A stretch of DNA of 64,000 bases from Psilocybe azurescens (lineage: Eukaryota > Basidiomycota > Agaricomycetes > Agaricales > Agrocybaceae). Of the stretch, positions 46,901 through 58,093 are shown one piece after another. The notes below the pieces were generated by a model. That model saw only the letters and a list, made by a program, of their open reading frames with translations, was not told the DNA's origin and did no database searches. Where the stretch lies: positions 1-64,000 of the forward strand of contig JAJIRX010000541.1 of the NCBI GenBank assembly GCA_023853785.1, in the 5' to 3' direction. Each line of letters begins with the position of its first letter. The first letter of the stretch is position 1. The position numbers were made by a program, and so were the translations under genes.

Positions 46901-48293
46901 TGTTCTTGGTTAATCTTGATTCACAAGATCTTCTGGCGAAATATGTTAGAGACGTCGATGAAAGTCGACCCAACGGGTCAGGTCCTCCGGGTGTTATTGC
47001 ACCGGATAGCGGATGGGGTGCTAACAATCAAGCACCGACCTGGCAGTACGCTATGCGTTTCTTTTCTTCATTTTGGTCCCATACTGATATCAGTGATGCT
47101 TCAAAGCTCGGCGTTCATCTTCATTCCATGGTGGATCTACCAATATCGCGGCGATCAGAGAGTCCTTGTAATTCACTACGACAGCATGAAGAATTACGTC
47201 AACTTTGAACTCGGACGCTCTCCGAACAACATTGCCGAAACCTCATTAGGGGATTGGGATACGCCTGAGACGAGTCCTTTGGGCGGTAATCCGCCGGAGG
47301 ATCCTCGAGTATCTGCTACAGCATTTTTGTGAGCTACGCGCTTTCTTTTGCCGGTATAGGACACTAATGGTACCTGTAGATACCAAATGCTCAGCGTCAT
47401 GAGTCAGGTCGCTACAGTCCTCAATAAAACATCAGATGCTTCCACGTTCACAACGCAGGCGAAAAACGTCAAAACGGCCTTCAACAACGCGTTCTTGAAC
47501 GCCACCAGCGGGTACTACACCGGCACAGGAGACTCTGGATATCGTCAGACGCACAATATCCTCGCTCTTGCTTTTGGCCTCGCACCAAACGCGAGTATCC
47601 AAACGGTTGCAAATAGTATATCGCAAGACGTGTCCTCCCGTGGAACGCATCTCAACACAGGAGCACTGGGGACGAAATTCTTGCTGCCTGTTCTGACGGA
47701 TTTCGGTCATGGCGATACGGCCTTTGCTTTGTCGCAGCAGACAACATTCCCTAGCTGGGGGTACTGGATCGAAAATGGCGCAACAACGATGGTATGTTTA
47801 TTACCGCTACAGTGTCTTCTTTCACCTGAACGTTGAACCTACTCAGTGGGAACATTGGTTGTTGGAAGCTCGCTCTCACGACCATGTATGTGAACTCCTA
47901 GCTCGACCTCCTTCTCTCTTTACTAAGGACATTTTTCTAGCTGTTCCTCGGGACTTTTGAAGACTGGTTATTCAAGCATGTCGCCGGCATTCAGTCAACG
48001 TCGCCTGCCTTTGAAACTGTCAAGATCTCTCCGCTCCTAGACTCTCCTCTCACGTCCGCGAATGCTTGGACGGTGACACCATTCGGAAATCTGAGCGTCG
48101 CGTGGACCAAAAACGCTGCAAAGACCACTGTCAATGTGGTTGTACCGGTCGGTATCGAGGCGTTCATTGATATCCTCGGTGAAAACAATGTACGTAAACT
48201 CCAGATACATCCATACCCTTGTACTGATTCGTCTCATACCCCAAGACCACTGTTGGCTCTGGAACGCACATATTTGTTGTAGAATCAATTTAA
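43963..48293 (+). CDS. Secreted GH78 alpha-L-rhamnosidase, ~1241 aa, 12 exons
   Basis: Releases terminal L-rhamnose from plant glycosides and pectic side chains outside the cell. Exons: 43963-43978, 44035-44082, 44133-46009, 46069-46340, 46402-46462, 46522-46828, 46897-47056, 47094-47328, 47380-47791, 47847-47885, 47941-48189, 48246-48293. The signal peptide (MKIYSVSLFLLFLCYARNAL) is built from exons 1-2. ENRIEPLGIDVIPRFSWI follows, then two tandem jelly-roll-like modules (WIWTAEANP... and WIWSSEADP..., each with VGSSP and DIWKSAQ). The (alpha/alpha)6 catalytic part has SIPTDCPTFEKNGWTGDA, where the Glu is the likely general acid, LGDWDTPETSPLGG, GYYTGTGDSGYRQTHN and IENGATTMWEHW. One base is missing at about 45101-45106 and one C at 46626-46629. 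With both, the length is divisible by three. The 37-nt intron 47057-47093 is unusually short. Confidence 0.85.
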
Positions 48294-48539
48294 CTGAACT
48301 ATTCCTTGCTTACCGTCGATATCTTCATATTATGCCACTTCTCGAAGCATTTGTCCAGAATTAATTCACGGAATATTTTTCAAATTTGTTCACACGTCTA
48401 ATTCAGATTCTGTCTGCTTTCATTGCACATGTGCTAGTCCACTGGTAATACGGTATGCTAATATTACTGTGTTGTTGCAACGCGTCTTGTAAGAGTGGTA
48501 AGTGGGAGGCGTAGAATTTACTTGAATGGAAGGAGACTG

Positions 48540-48779
48540 TCAAGCTTTCTTCCTCTTGATAATATAGACAGAGAGACCTACCGGGCACTGTTGATTCCTA
48601 CCGACACAGAGAGGACCACGACAAGTGTTCGTTGAAACCACGCAGAAAGCTTGCTCGCACAACCTTCCGGTGCAGGTAAACTTTCCTATGCAGTCGGCAT
48701 CTGTTGTACAAGCTATTCCTACAGCTGTATGGGTGGAGATGATTGCGGCGAGGAGGCTCGTAAGAAATATGAGTTTCAT
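48540..48779 (-). CDS. Eight-cysteine secreted protein B, 79 aa
   Basis: Single-exon frame starting MKLIFLTSLLAAIISTHTAV (signal peptide) with mature cysteines in ACTTDADC, FTCTGRLCEQAFC, TCRGPLC and NQQC, ending with a basic tail (IIKRKKA). It shares cysteine order and spacing with the protein at 42457, so the two are paralogues in opposite orientation flanking the rhamnosidase gene. It is convergent with the rhamnosidase, ending about 250 bp from it. Function unknown; secretion inferred. Confidence 0.65.
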   Translation of the reverse strand: MKLIFLTSLLAAIISTHTAVGIACTTDADCIGKFTCTGRLCEQAFCVVSTNTCRGPLCVGRNQQCPVGLSVYIIKRKKA

Positions 48780-48883
48780 TATGGTCGATGAGGATTGAGG
48801 AGCGACGTTGGAAATAATGAAACACTACAGGCTCTTGTGTTTCCAGTAAGAAATAATGTGCATATTGTAATCGCCTTGAGCCT

Positions 48884-48891
48884 CTTTTATA
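48884..48891 (-). promoter_or_regulatory. TATA box of secreted protein B
   Basis: TATAAAAG on the - strand, about 105 nt before the ATG at 48779; same word as upstream of the paralogue. Confidence 0.5.
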
Positions 48892-49563
48892 GATTACTTG
48901 CTTTCAACAAGCCCATTAAGTAAGCAGAGTCCAGACCCACCATTCTCGAGTTTGGAGTGTCCGTCTCCTATTCACATGAAGCCACATTGACAATTGACAT
49001 TGATACGAATAATCCCCGAGTAGCAATTTGAAAGAGACGAACCACCTATAAATAATCGAGGTGCTCTGGTATATTCAGGTGTGGCATATTCTCTTTCGAC
49101 TACATCCGACGGTTATGTCTAATTTTAGTTTTTTTGCGCACCACGTCAATACTAATGCCCACACGATAGCACAAGACTGCGCTTAATCTGCGATTCCCGA
49201 AGTATTAGAAAATTTCTGCTGACTTGCGATTGTCAATTTCATGACAGAGAAGGGTATACTGGCAGAAATCTGGAAGCATCTGACAGTGGGCGGAAGAGAA
49301 AAGCTAAGAAAGATCCGCAGTATCGGCCGTAGAGAATTCTCCTGAGACAAGGCAAGCGCCATCAGTAGGATTCAACGAAATGGCTCATCGACGTCTCCAT
49401 AATCCCCTTCCCGGTTTTTTTCAGGGTTGGCATTTCATTTCTGCTCACAACTGTTGTTAGTTTAGTTTCTTCTAATAATATTGCGTCAGATTCATATCTA
49501 CAGTCACTGGATTTGATCTTAAATAATAGGCATACGTATGCCCTATGTGGTACTGCAGAATGT
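48892..49563. other. Intergenic, nothing recognised
   Basis: About 670 bp with no coding signal on either strand. Confidence 0.35.
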
Positions 49564-50229
49564 CTACAAACATCGCGAGTAACGGGAATTCAAGGATCGG
49601 CAAGTCGATCCGGTTACATAGAGTTTGCATCCGCTATAGGTCTGGCCTCCGCACTGCCCATATTTAGGGACTGAGCAAGTTGGTGGCGGGGACCCCGCAG
49701 GCGGGATGCTAGAATCGTAACGAGACTTAATGAGATCTGCTGCCTGAATTCATTGCGATGCTATCAGCTTCGATCTCCGTTCTCAGACCATGATATGACG
49801 TACCTTCTCAGCAACGGCATATACAGTCGCGCAGGTATGAGTAGCTGGTATAATTGGAATGATAGACACATCGCCAACGCTCAGACTAGTTACCCCATAC
49901 ACAGTCAAACTGGGAGAAACGACAACGGCCTGGTCGCGCGGCGCTATCCCAGATGTTCCGCAGCCATGGGCGGTACTGGGCCGTGTTCCAGTGACAGTAT
50001 GCGCCACTATATCATCGTCTGTTGCAACGCTTGCTCCAGGGTATATTTCCACCGGGGTGAGGTGCTGCTGGCTGGGTGCTTGGAAGTTGGAACCACCTGT
50101 GGCCAGTTTTGAACGCTGCGACAATAATGTCAGTGTCAATGGGATTGATATTGCTGTGGTAGTCGATGACTGGTTCGGCACAGCGATCGGCAGTGTTAAA
50201 TAGAACCGTGCCGCGGCTGAGGTTAACAC
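49564..50229 (-). CDS. Secreted-type protein with C-terminal CBM1 cellulose-binding module (5' end unresolved)
   Basis: The last exon (49725-49564) encodes a proline/serine linker (SSIPPAGSPPPT) and a fungal CBM1: VPKYGQCGGQTYSGC, then STCRSLNSRYSRCL and stop. The YGQCGG core, four cysteines and final aromatic-S-x-C-L match CBM1, which binds cellulose or chitin. Upstream, joined by a 78-nt GT-AG intron (49803-49726), an open frame runs to about 50229 with TDDDIVAHTVTG, GCGTSGIAPRDQAVVVSPSL and ATHTCATVYAVAEK. I cannot identify a catalytic domain in it, and neither a start codon nor a signal peptide is convincing, so an upstream exon or a base error is likely. A second frame (about 50190-50090) is also open. 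The partner domain may be a small double-psi beta-barrel or another carbohydrate-active fold, but this is a guess. Confidence 0.6.
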
Positions 50230-51426
50230 TTCAAAACATATGCCAATATTCAGAACCTATCAAATGTTAGAGAATCGTTGCCGTTTTTGATCTCTCTGGC
50301 CAGTGAGCATCGTTCTTTCTAGTATCCATTATTCCGCTCCCTCTTTCAGAGCCTCGCCTGCTATTAAAACATCCTCTTCCACTCTGTAGGTAGTGTCAAG
50401 CTGTGAGAAGTGGTAGTCTAATGGCTCCCTTCATCGCAGTATATCGTAGCTTTATCCCCAATGTCCAGTTTCTCTTCAACACGAGTCTTCTGTCGATTGT
50501 CGAATATAAGCTTCATCTGTCTTGCCCATCTGAGAAGGTCGGATTCATTTCTACGGTCTTGTGTTATTATAAACGAGTCGACTGTGGTCTCGTTGACTAC
50601 ATCGTACCCTCTCTCTCGTCTTCGGTGATATGTTGAGTTTTCTTTGTTTCTCCAGTATCAAGATCCACCAACATGTACGTGGAGGATGACATAGAGTCAA
50701 AAGAACATGTAGAGGAATAACAAGAAGAAGGGAGACCTTCGAGAAGAAAGAAGTAACATCAGCTCGAAGAGTAAAATTTTTAAGGAAGTCAACTTACTGT
50801 AGATATCTTAATCAAAGAGGGATACAAAAGGACCGTCTGCTTCCTCGTGGAAGGGAAGGTACTCCCAGTTATTACTGTCGTTCATACTTGCTGTTCTACA
50901 GCTAGTGTGGTTAGGTATATAAGTTTTTGGCGTCAGTGGCACGGTCTTTAACCAGAATGGCCCTCAGCCACTCATCATTGTCCCGCTGTCGCCACATTAG
51001 GAATTAGAATTGAGTATCATTTATCGGCTATGAAACTATTTCGGCGTGGAGAGCTGGAATTTTACTCTCAGCCCAGATGGCACTCCCAGAATCGTAGTGC
51101 TTGTAGTTGCCACCTTGTTATGTAAAATTTTAAAGGACCAGTTTTGTTCAACAGAATTTTAATTATACAAGATAGAAAGAGTTCAATAAGATACAACTAC
51201 TCCTAGGCTATAGATCTCTCTGGTAGTCCATTGTAATACTTGAAATGAAATGAATCTCAAGGTGAAGCAGGAAATTGGAATTATATCAAAACATAAGTTG
51301 AGACTAAATAGTGCATCCTGCTGAATGGATATCTTTCTCATCAGTCCTGACTCCTTGTCTTCAGGCTTAGGACTGTCTCAGCGTGATAAAAACCGTGGTT
51401 GGACACCAGTATCTCTATCCTTCCTA
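50230..51426. other. Intergenic, nothing recognised
   Basis: Contains the unresolved 5' part of the CBM1 gene and AT-rich DNA near 51080-51320. No recognisable frame. Confidence 0.35.
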
Positions 51427-52854
51427 CTACCGGTCATCTCTGTACTCCCTCATTATGGCTCGACCTTTACCTTTGAGCGCCCGACACACTTTGAACTCCT
51501 CCTCCATTGCGACCAGCCACCTGGACGATATGATCTCCTCAGGATTCCGTACGCTGAGAATCTGTGAAGCCATGTGCTGGGTGTAGGCTTGCAGATCCTC
51601 TGTACTGGTCAATGGAGTTAAGACAAGCGAAGAGGACGACTGAACGGAAGAGGGAGAGGAATTGTCTGATGTGGGAGACAAGAGGGAAGGAGTTGAAGGA
51701 CGTAGCGATCCCCTTGATGACGAGGTACTTGAGCTGGTACTAGCTGGTTGCAGCTGAGAGGCGCTTCGCAGCCCATTGCGTAAGGATGCTCTGGGGACAG
51801 TCTGGGAAAGGAAGACATGGTATGCCGATGTCGAAGAGCTGTAGTCGGGAGTGGGAGACCTTAGAAGAGATGTGGTGGGAGACGAGAGCAACGGATAGGT
51901 TTCATCTCCCGATCTCTCTACAGACAGAAGAAGCGAGGTGCTCAACAAAGCTGCCTCTTCCAACCGCGGCTGGCAATCCGTAGGCGCCCTCGAAGTCTGG
52001 TGCGCGCTGGGAATAGGATCGGGCGAATCTACCGCGCCGTACATCGCATCCTGTCCCCGAAATGCAGCCCAACTCTGTGCGTCTCCATTAGACGCATACT
52101 CGTCGTCCAGGAGGAACGACGCGGTCACAAAAGGCCTCTGTGGCTGCGGAGCATGGGTCACCATGCTCGCACAGGATACAGCCGTTGTACCGTTAACCGA
52201 GCTCCCCAAAGTCTTCCCCTCGCAGATAGGTGCCGGCGCGTAATGAGGGACACACGCAGAAAATCCGCAAGACGCATAAGCCATTGGTCTTCTAGCAATG
52301 GGAGCGTGGATATTGATGGGTTTGGTGGCATTGGAAATGCCGGTGGGTGGAAGCGGGATTATGTCACTGGTCTTCGGTGCGCTATCGTCCATCCTCCTGG
52401 TGCTCAAGATGCGAAGGAGGCGACAAACATCTTGTGTATTCCCATCCTTCTTCCCATCGGCGGCGCGGTCCCGTGTATCTACGGCACCAGAGCGGACAGA
52501 CGGCCCCTGCAGGTGTTGCGGGACGAGCGGGGGGATGGAAGGATAGGATGCCAGAATTGTGGCGTTTGGAGTGGGGAGAGATTTCGTGACATTTGAAAGA
52601 TGGGACAGTGGAGTGCTATCCGTGTTCGGCGCGTTGTGTGTGGCCTTCCTGGCGTCAGTAATTCGTAGGAGGCGACAAGGATGGTTTGAATAGTCGTCCC
52701 TGTTCCAATTGGGCTGCGCTGCCTGTGTCTGTGCTGTAGCACATAATCTGGCTTGTATGCCACCAAACGCGGCAGAGGGTGTGGAAGGCTGATGTGCCGT
52801 ATAACCAGGACGATAGTTGGCGATCATTGCCAATGTTGATGCGTAACTATCCAT
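51427..52854 (-). CDS. Serine/threonine-rich intronless protein, 475 aa
   Basis: Not recognised. The frame is open above 52854, but MDSYASTLAMIANYRPGY is the likely start. The N-terminal part carries an internal duplication: HPCRLLRITDARKATHNAP... and DVCRLLRILSTRRMDDSAP..., each followed by a PLSHLSNVTKS / PLPPTGISNATKP-like segment. The middle and C-terminal part is dominated by serine, threonine and proline (SSSTSSSRGSLRPSTPSLLS). The end is more ordered, with TEDLQAYTQHMASQILSVR and RWLVAMEEEFKVCRALKGKG. There is no signal peptide or membrane segment. Low-complexity proteins like this are often regulatory, but nothing here shows a function. It is one of the few host frames with neither intron nor frame break. 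Confidence 0.6.
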   Translation of the reverse strand: MDSYASTLAMIANYRPGYTAHQPSTPSAAFGGIQARLCATAQTQAAQPNWNRDDYSNHPCRLLRITDARKATHNAPNTDSTPLSHLSNVTKSLPTPNATILASYPSIPPLVPQHLQGPSVRSGAVDTRDRAADGKKDGNTQDVCRLLRILSTRRMDDSAPKTSDIIPLPPTGISNATKPINIHAPIARRPMAYASCGFSACVPHYAPAPICEGKTLGSSVNGTTAVSCASMVTHAPQPQRPFVTASFLLDDEYASNGDAQSWAAFRGQDAMYGAVDSPDPIPSAHQTSRAPTDCQPRLEEAALLSTSLLLSVERSGDETYPLLSSPTTSLLRSPTPDYSSSTSAYHVFLSQTVPRASLRNGLRSASQLQPASTSSSTSSSRGSLRPSTPSLLSPTSDNSSPSSVQSSSSLVLTPLTSTEDLQAYTQHMASQILSVRNPEEIISSRWLVAMEEEFKVCRALKGKGRAIMREYRDDR

Positions 52855-53458
52855 GTTGAAAGATGTTGGATGGTTTGCTGTTTGAAGTTGGAGAGAGAAA
52901 AGACGAAGAAGGTAAAGGTGAAGGCAATGATTAAGTATAATGCGAAGACAGAAAGGGCCAGATGTTGTGATCAACACACACAATGGCTCGGAGGTAATAC
53001 GAAGGACAAGTAGATGTTTCTGGAACAGCGTTCTTGTGGCCCAAAAGATGATAAAATACTGCGAAAAAACAGAGATTCTGCACAGCAGACGAGATAAAGG
53101 AAGCTATAATTTGCGATCAAGAGATATAGAGAAGATTTCAGAGTCAACCGGTTGATTCTTGGAATCTGGATGGCGGGATTCGTGAGTGCGTGTCTTGGAG
53201 GAGTGGGGAAATAGATAGTAATAGTGAGAAGAATCCATCCATACCTTAGTCTATATATCTTTCGACGAAGCATCCCCTTTGTCACGTCGAGCCAGCCGTA
53301 CCGCCTTCTCAATCAAAGGAGCGATTAGCAGTGGAATGAATGAAATGAGTGGCGCTTTGGCATTATGGGGGATTAGCCTCGGAAAGTGGGCCCGAGCAAT
53401 CGGCCAATGCCACCTTTTGTCAAATCCGCATTAGGACTGTTGGCGCTTGCCAAGCACT
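52855..53458. other. Promoter region and intergenic DNA
   Basis: Upstream region of the serine-rich gene; no other coding signal. Confidence 0.35.
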
Positions 53459-54994
53459 TCAAATTCTTTCGAGGTAAAGATTGGGTAAAATAAAGTATTG
53501 AAATGGCCTAGATTCGTAACAAAAGTAGTAAAATAGGTTAATTCTGCTGATAATATATATTATTGAAAGGTTGTTCTCAGTCAGATATGGGGGAAGAATG
53601 ATAGCCATTCCATAGCAATAATTGTATGCGCCCTGTGGCAGAGCTGGAAGAGAGATGAATGTATCCAATAACAAAGCTCGCCGGGCAAAAATGTACACAA
53701 GAGGCAGCGATAGCAAAAGAGGTTTAATCCAAGGACTCCTACTGGTGTGAAGAACCTGCTGGTCTAGGTGATGTGGTACACTTATCAACAGAAAATGAAT
53801 AGGAGATATGTGAAGGGAAGAAAAAGTTCCAACCCACAGGTGGTATGCCTCTAAACATGATACCAAGGGTAGAATCAAACCCTTCGTTAGAATGAAGTTT
53901 GCAGCGTGGAATGAGGGCGTATCCGTGGGGCTGGATACATCCACGGTGGCGGCCACATCATTCTGTTCAATACAGTGATCAAAAGCCTGCGTATATCGGC
54001 TAGAAGAAGACTCCCTTCAGAAGTGACCCTTGGGCTAATATCTTGGATATTGATGACCTTAGTGGGTTATCTAGGACGCCGAATCCATTCTCATAGAAGA
54101 TGAATGCTTGAGTCACCTCTGAACCTGAAATTTCTGTTCGGGAGCGAAATAATCCTGCCGACGAGTAATTTTGAGAGGCGCTGTGCTCAGTCTTATTATC
54201 TGTTGTCCGTGAGACATATCAGACGGCGACACTCGAGTCCAGGAGGTCAGAACCTACTTTGTGCAACAGCATTTCCACTTCCTGGATATTATGTCTCCGT
54301 CTGCGCGCCAGAATCCATACGCTCGGGGATAAGAAAGACCTTTTCTGTTGACCCTACATCAAGCGGCTTGTTCCACCCCAGAAAATACATGAACCCATTG
54401 AGCGCAACGAATGCGAGGGTGACCAGCCCCAGTTGGGTGCCTTCGAGGTTTTGTGCAATACGCGCGAAGCATTGCAACACAAACCACGTAGCCTGGACGA
54501 TGACCAAAGCCTTCAATAGTCCACCAGTCATGCTGCGATCGTTGATTTCCTTCTCAATGTTTCCATCGTAATTATTAGTTAACCCCATTCAGATCTCAAC
54601 GGGTCCACCACACCTAATGCAACATTCCCTCGATACAGAATAAATACGCCCATCTGTAGGAAATACCCATATGTATTTGTCCAACCGTGCTCTGATGCGT
54701 TATGAATAACCCATGTCGCGTCGTGGAAGCAGTGAGACTCATCATGAAATTTCTTGACTACGTTACGAGCGCCTTATCCATTGCTTCATTTCCCAAAATA
54801 CGACGAGCTCCTGGCAGATAATGGACCACAAAATCAGTTCCGGCAATCTTAAAATTCACATAGCCCGCCCAGAATCTGAGAGTGGCATTTTGGGGTAGAC
54901 CGACACCCACGAGCAAGTGAATATGGTGACAAGACAGCTCCAGACGATATCCCAAAGCGATCTCCGAGTTGCGCTTTGGCAGAGAGGAAATCAT
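53459..54994 (-). pseudogene. Agaricomycete multi-pass membrane protein, disrupted frame
   Basis: Segments in order on the - strand match an unnamed but very common mushroom membrane-protein family: SLWDIVWSCLVTIFTCSWVS and ELILWSIICQELVVFW (54960-54800), GWTNTYGYFLQMGVFILYRG (near 54650), EIND, LLKALVIVQATWFVLQCFAR with LVTLAFVALNGFMYFLGWNK (54588-54370), MFRGIPPVGWNFFFPSH (near 53830), and VYIFARRALLLDTFISLPAL with GAYNYCYG near the end. Several hydrophobic stretches look membrane-spanning. The frame breaks at more than one place (for example a base missing at about 53886-53888, and a stop near 54865), so it is either a pseudogene or affected by the base errors seen elsewhere. Exon borders were not resolved. 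Function unknown. Confidence 0.6.
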
Positions 54995-55490
54995 TTCGTT
55001 GAAGGTTGAGTCGTGTGAGAGAGGGCTGCCATCACCACGACACAGCTACATATGGCCAATCATGGCCCCAATGAGACCACAACGAGGAGCACAAAATTTG
55101 CAAATATATTATTTCGTACACTCCCTCGCACAAACCGCAGATCTGTCAAACATCCATGGATGCGAACGGGCCGACAGAGAGACTCATCGAAACTGATGAT
55201 TAATTGGGTGGCAGGTGCACGAGTAATGGTGTATACGATAAAAGGCCCAAAACACGTGCCCAAAAACTGACTAACAGGCATCGCATAGTTAGGTATGGTG
55301 GGAGCTCGCGAAGAGTGCAGGAAGGGTATTTGGTGGTAGATAAGATAAGATTACGGAAAAACGCGGAACTTAAACAAATTTCCCACCCATGGAGTTGGTC
55401 GCCATCATCATCCCGGTGTCGACGAAAACTCTCCTCAACACCCGTTCCCCACGTCCTCCTCCGCCTTTCCCCCTCAAAAATACCTCAAAA
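54995..55490. other. Divergent intergenic region
   Basis: Lies between the start regions of the membrane-protein gene (-) and the ATP synthase gene (+), so it likely holds both promoters. No further gene seen. Confidence 0.4.
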
Positions 55491-56154
55491 ATGCGTCCAG
55501 CTGTTCCTGCGTCGCTGTTCCGCCACTCATTAGCCCGCCAAGCTCTCGGCCAGCAGCGCTCGGCTGCCTCGAAACGCTTCGCATCATCCGCGACCGAGTC
55601 CCAGGCGCAGAAGAAGGCCCAGGAGACCTTCGCGTCCGTGCAGAAGAACGCCGGGAAGTTCTTTGAAAGCGCCCAGAAGTTCCTCGGCCCCGCTGAGACA
55701 AACTCGGAAACCTTCTCGGATGTATGTTCTAGCTTGCATTGGCTCTTTTTTCGCGTCTGTGGCGGGTTCTGAACCATATTGCAGCGTACAGACAACCTCT
55801 GTTGTACAATCTCGCCGTGACCAAGGAGGTTCTTAAGCAGATCTACGTTAAAGAGGGGCTCCAACCGCCTAATATCGCTGCTGTCAAGTCGGCCTATGCT
55901 TCCCTCTGGTCCCAGGTCAGCAACCCGGCTTTGGCTGGAAACCTCCTCAAGAGCGGGGAGCTCGGCCGCGTTGGTGTGTATGGGCTTCAGGCGTATGGTA
56001 TCTACAAGGTGCGTGGTGTTTTCATATCATCCGCTTGTCCATACTCCTATGAGCAGGACGCGAGAGTGCAGACATGGCTAAAGGATGTTCACATTTTCGT
56101 TAGATTGGAGAGATCATTGGCCGACGGAGTCTTATTGGCTACAAGCTCGATTAG
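55491..56154 (+). CDS. ATP20: Mitochondrial ATP synthase subunit g, 168 aa
   Basis: Subunit g of the F1Fo ATP synthase, an inner-membrane protein that stabilises enzyme dimers and cristae. Exons 55491-55721, 55785-56008 and 56104-56154 (GT-AG). The N-terminus (MRPAVPASLFRHSLARQALG) looks like a mitochondrial targeting sequence. The conserved body reads QPLLYNLAVTKEVLKQIYVK, then GLQPPNIAAVKSAYASLWSQ, GVYGLQAYGIYKIGEIIGRR and the end SLIGYKLD. Exon 1 is thrown out of frame near 55695. Adding one G there gives GPAGDKLGNLLG, which matches family expectation and keeps all phases. The protein is conserved across fungi, so the frame break is more likely a sequence error than a real lesion. The length is close to that of other fungal subunits g. 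Confidence 0.85.
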
Positions 56155-56341
56155 ATGGCCCCCACTTTGTACTTTCACATCCTCGTAATCAATTACCCGC
56201 TTAGACGTTCCATTGTTGACGACTTCAAGGAATCAAGAATGTCTGTTTACGCGACCTTTCGTCGTGGAGACTATGACTTCGCAGACACTGAAGCGCTCAT
56301 TCGGCTTGTGACTTTCGTATTCCAGACTGCGGGCCCAAGTT

Positions 56342-57298
56342 TTGTTCGATATGATTGGTGCTGAATTTCTACATGATAACTGCTGTATCCAACAGTTCCC
56401 CGTCGAAGGTGCTAGACGAATCAAGAAAGAGGGCTATGACCTCGGAACTGGCGCTTTCTTTTCGTCCATGACTTTTCGTAGCGTCAATAATACAATCTTC
56501 GGATTCCAGGATGAGACTGCCGCTGAACATGTCTTCGCTAATTTTGTTCAACAGTCCCCGTTGCCTTTCTTGTGAGCATATCGATTTATTTAATTTTTAG
56601 GATATATGCGCCATCTCCTTCCGCTTTCTATCTCGTTCTCGTCCGACTTTGTTCCAAACGTTGCCCTTCACCCTACCCATAACCAACGTGTGAGTTCAAA
56701 CGCTACTTAGCTCTCCCTATCTTCATCTTCGATCCTCCATCCGAGCCTCCTTGCTTAATTCTTCTATTTATTAGACTTGTTTCGATGAAAATCGTCCTTC
56801 GCGTTACGCGTGCCATTCGGTCTTACTCGTCTGTACATCCGTCATCTTAGCTCTTTCAAAATTCTCTGCCCCAGGACTGAACACATCTTTAGACAGGAAG
56901 GCACCTCGTGTATACGCTTTCGCTTCCTTGTTCAACGAACATCGTCTCCAATGCGATTGCAAACATGCTGACGATATTGGTCGGAAGCTCTATCAGACAT
57001 CAGTCTTCCTCTAATTTGCGAACCCATTTACTTTTCTCCCGCCTTTTAGGGGGTATGGGCCGGCTTCTGTTGCATGCTATCCCATTTTCGTTGATCTTCG
57101 CTCCGAGAGCGTTGTATCTTATGCTTACTGCGTGTGTTCAAACGCTGCTCTTGTCTACTTCGGGTCTGATTTCGACGGCTCATCCGATTCCTACACCTCC
57201 GTTAGCTCAGCAATCGATGAAGGCTTGCACGGGGGTATCCAAACTTCGTCTTACAGTGGTAAATGTGCTGCTCTCATATCTCTTCGCGATTGCTTAAG
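56342..57298 (+). CDS. Tentative spliced gene, unrecognised
   Basis: Weakly supported. A frame near 56351-56575 reads MIGAEFLHDNC and TFRSVNNTIFGFQDETAAEH. After possible introns, a single frame from about 56775 (acceptor TTATTAG) gives TCFDENRPSRYACHSVLLVC, PRVYAFASLFNEHRLQCDC and KHADDIGRKLYQTS. It reaches the C-terminal part SYAYCVCSNAALVYFGSDFD and CAALISLRDCLS with stop at 57298. One TAA near 57014 interrupts this last frame and must fall in an intron or be a base error. The cysteine content suggests a secreted or structured protein, but no domain is recognised and the exon borders are unproven. Confidence 0.25.
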
Positions 57299-58093
57299 CT
57301 AAGGATTGCGCCAGAATTACGTTGAAGGGAGGTGCTCAAGATTTTCAAGTAGTCCCCGGACGTCTCCCGCCCTCTGAAATCCGCCGTCAATCCAACGACA
57401 GCGCATTCCTCAAATCAAGATATTTTGCCAATGATCTTATCCACTCCACACAACAAATGCGTACCGACCCTTACATCCAGCCTTCGATGAATCAAGTATT
57501 ATGCTCTTTGCAATGCTTCAATCAGCCACGATTCAAGACTGCACAAGCAAAGCGCATTGCCTGGCGTGACGTTCAATGCTGGTATCGATGTTGATGGTTA
57601 GTTCATGATGCTCCGAGTGACGTTGTTGAGTGCGATTATAGGGAGTGTGCAGAGGTCTATTGGCATCTTGCCAATCTAAATATGGTGATAGGAAGGGTGT
57701 GCGGTCGGCTTTATCAATGTGGGACTTTAACCTATTTGCCTAAAGAGTCAGAGTTTAAGTTTTAAATCGTTACAACATCATTAGAAACATGGTAGTGTTA
57801 TGTCATGTCATGAGTGATTGTTCGTCTCAGTCAGAATTACACGGAACGTTAAAGAAAAATGCGGCGACGAGAAACCCCATGCACTAGGTAATATTTTTGA
57901 GATATTTTTCTGAATCTCAATGGATCATCTTCTGGTTGTTGGTGCCGTGTTCTGCGTGCGGCAGTCCTGTGATTGTCAAGTCCGACAAACGCAGGATGAA
58001 TATGTTCCTTCCCTGGCGTAATAGCGTTAGAAGCGAGAAAAGCGCAGTGAAAGCGCATATAATCAAAACTATCAGCGAAGTAATGTTTATTAA
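57299..58093. other. Intergenic, nothing recognised
   Basis: No convincing coding frame; a 90-codon frame at 57322-57594 has no recognisable domain. Confidence 0.35.

Noticed and set aside
54758..54994. 78-codon frame starting MISSLPKRNSEIALG on the - strand
   Set aside because: Mostly an out-of-frame reading of the membrane-protein family segment SLWDIVWSCLVTIF, although part of it may be in frame after base errors.
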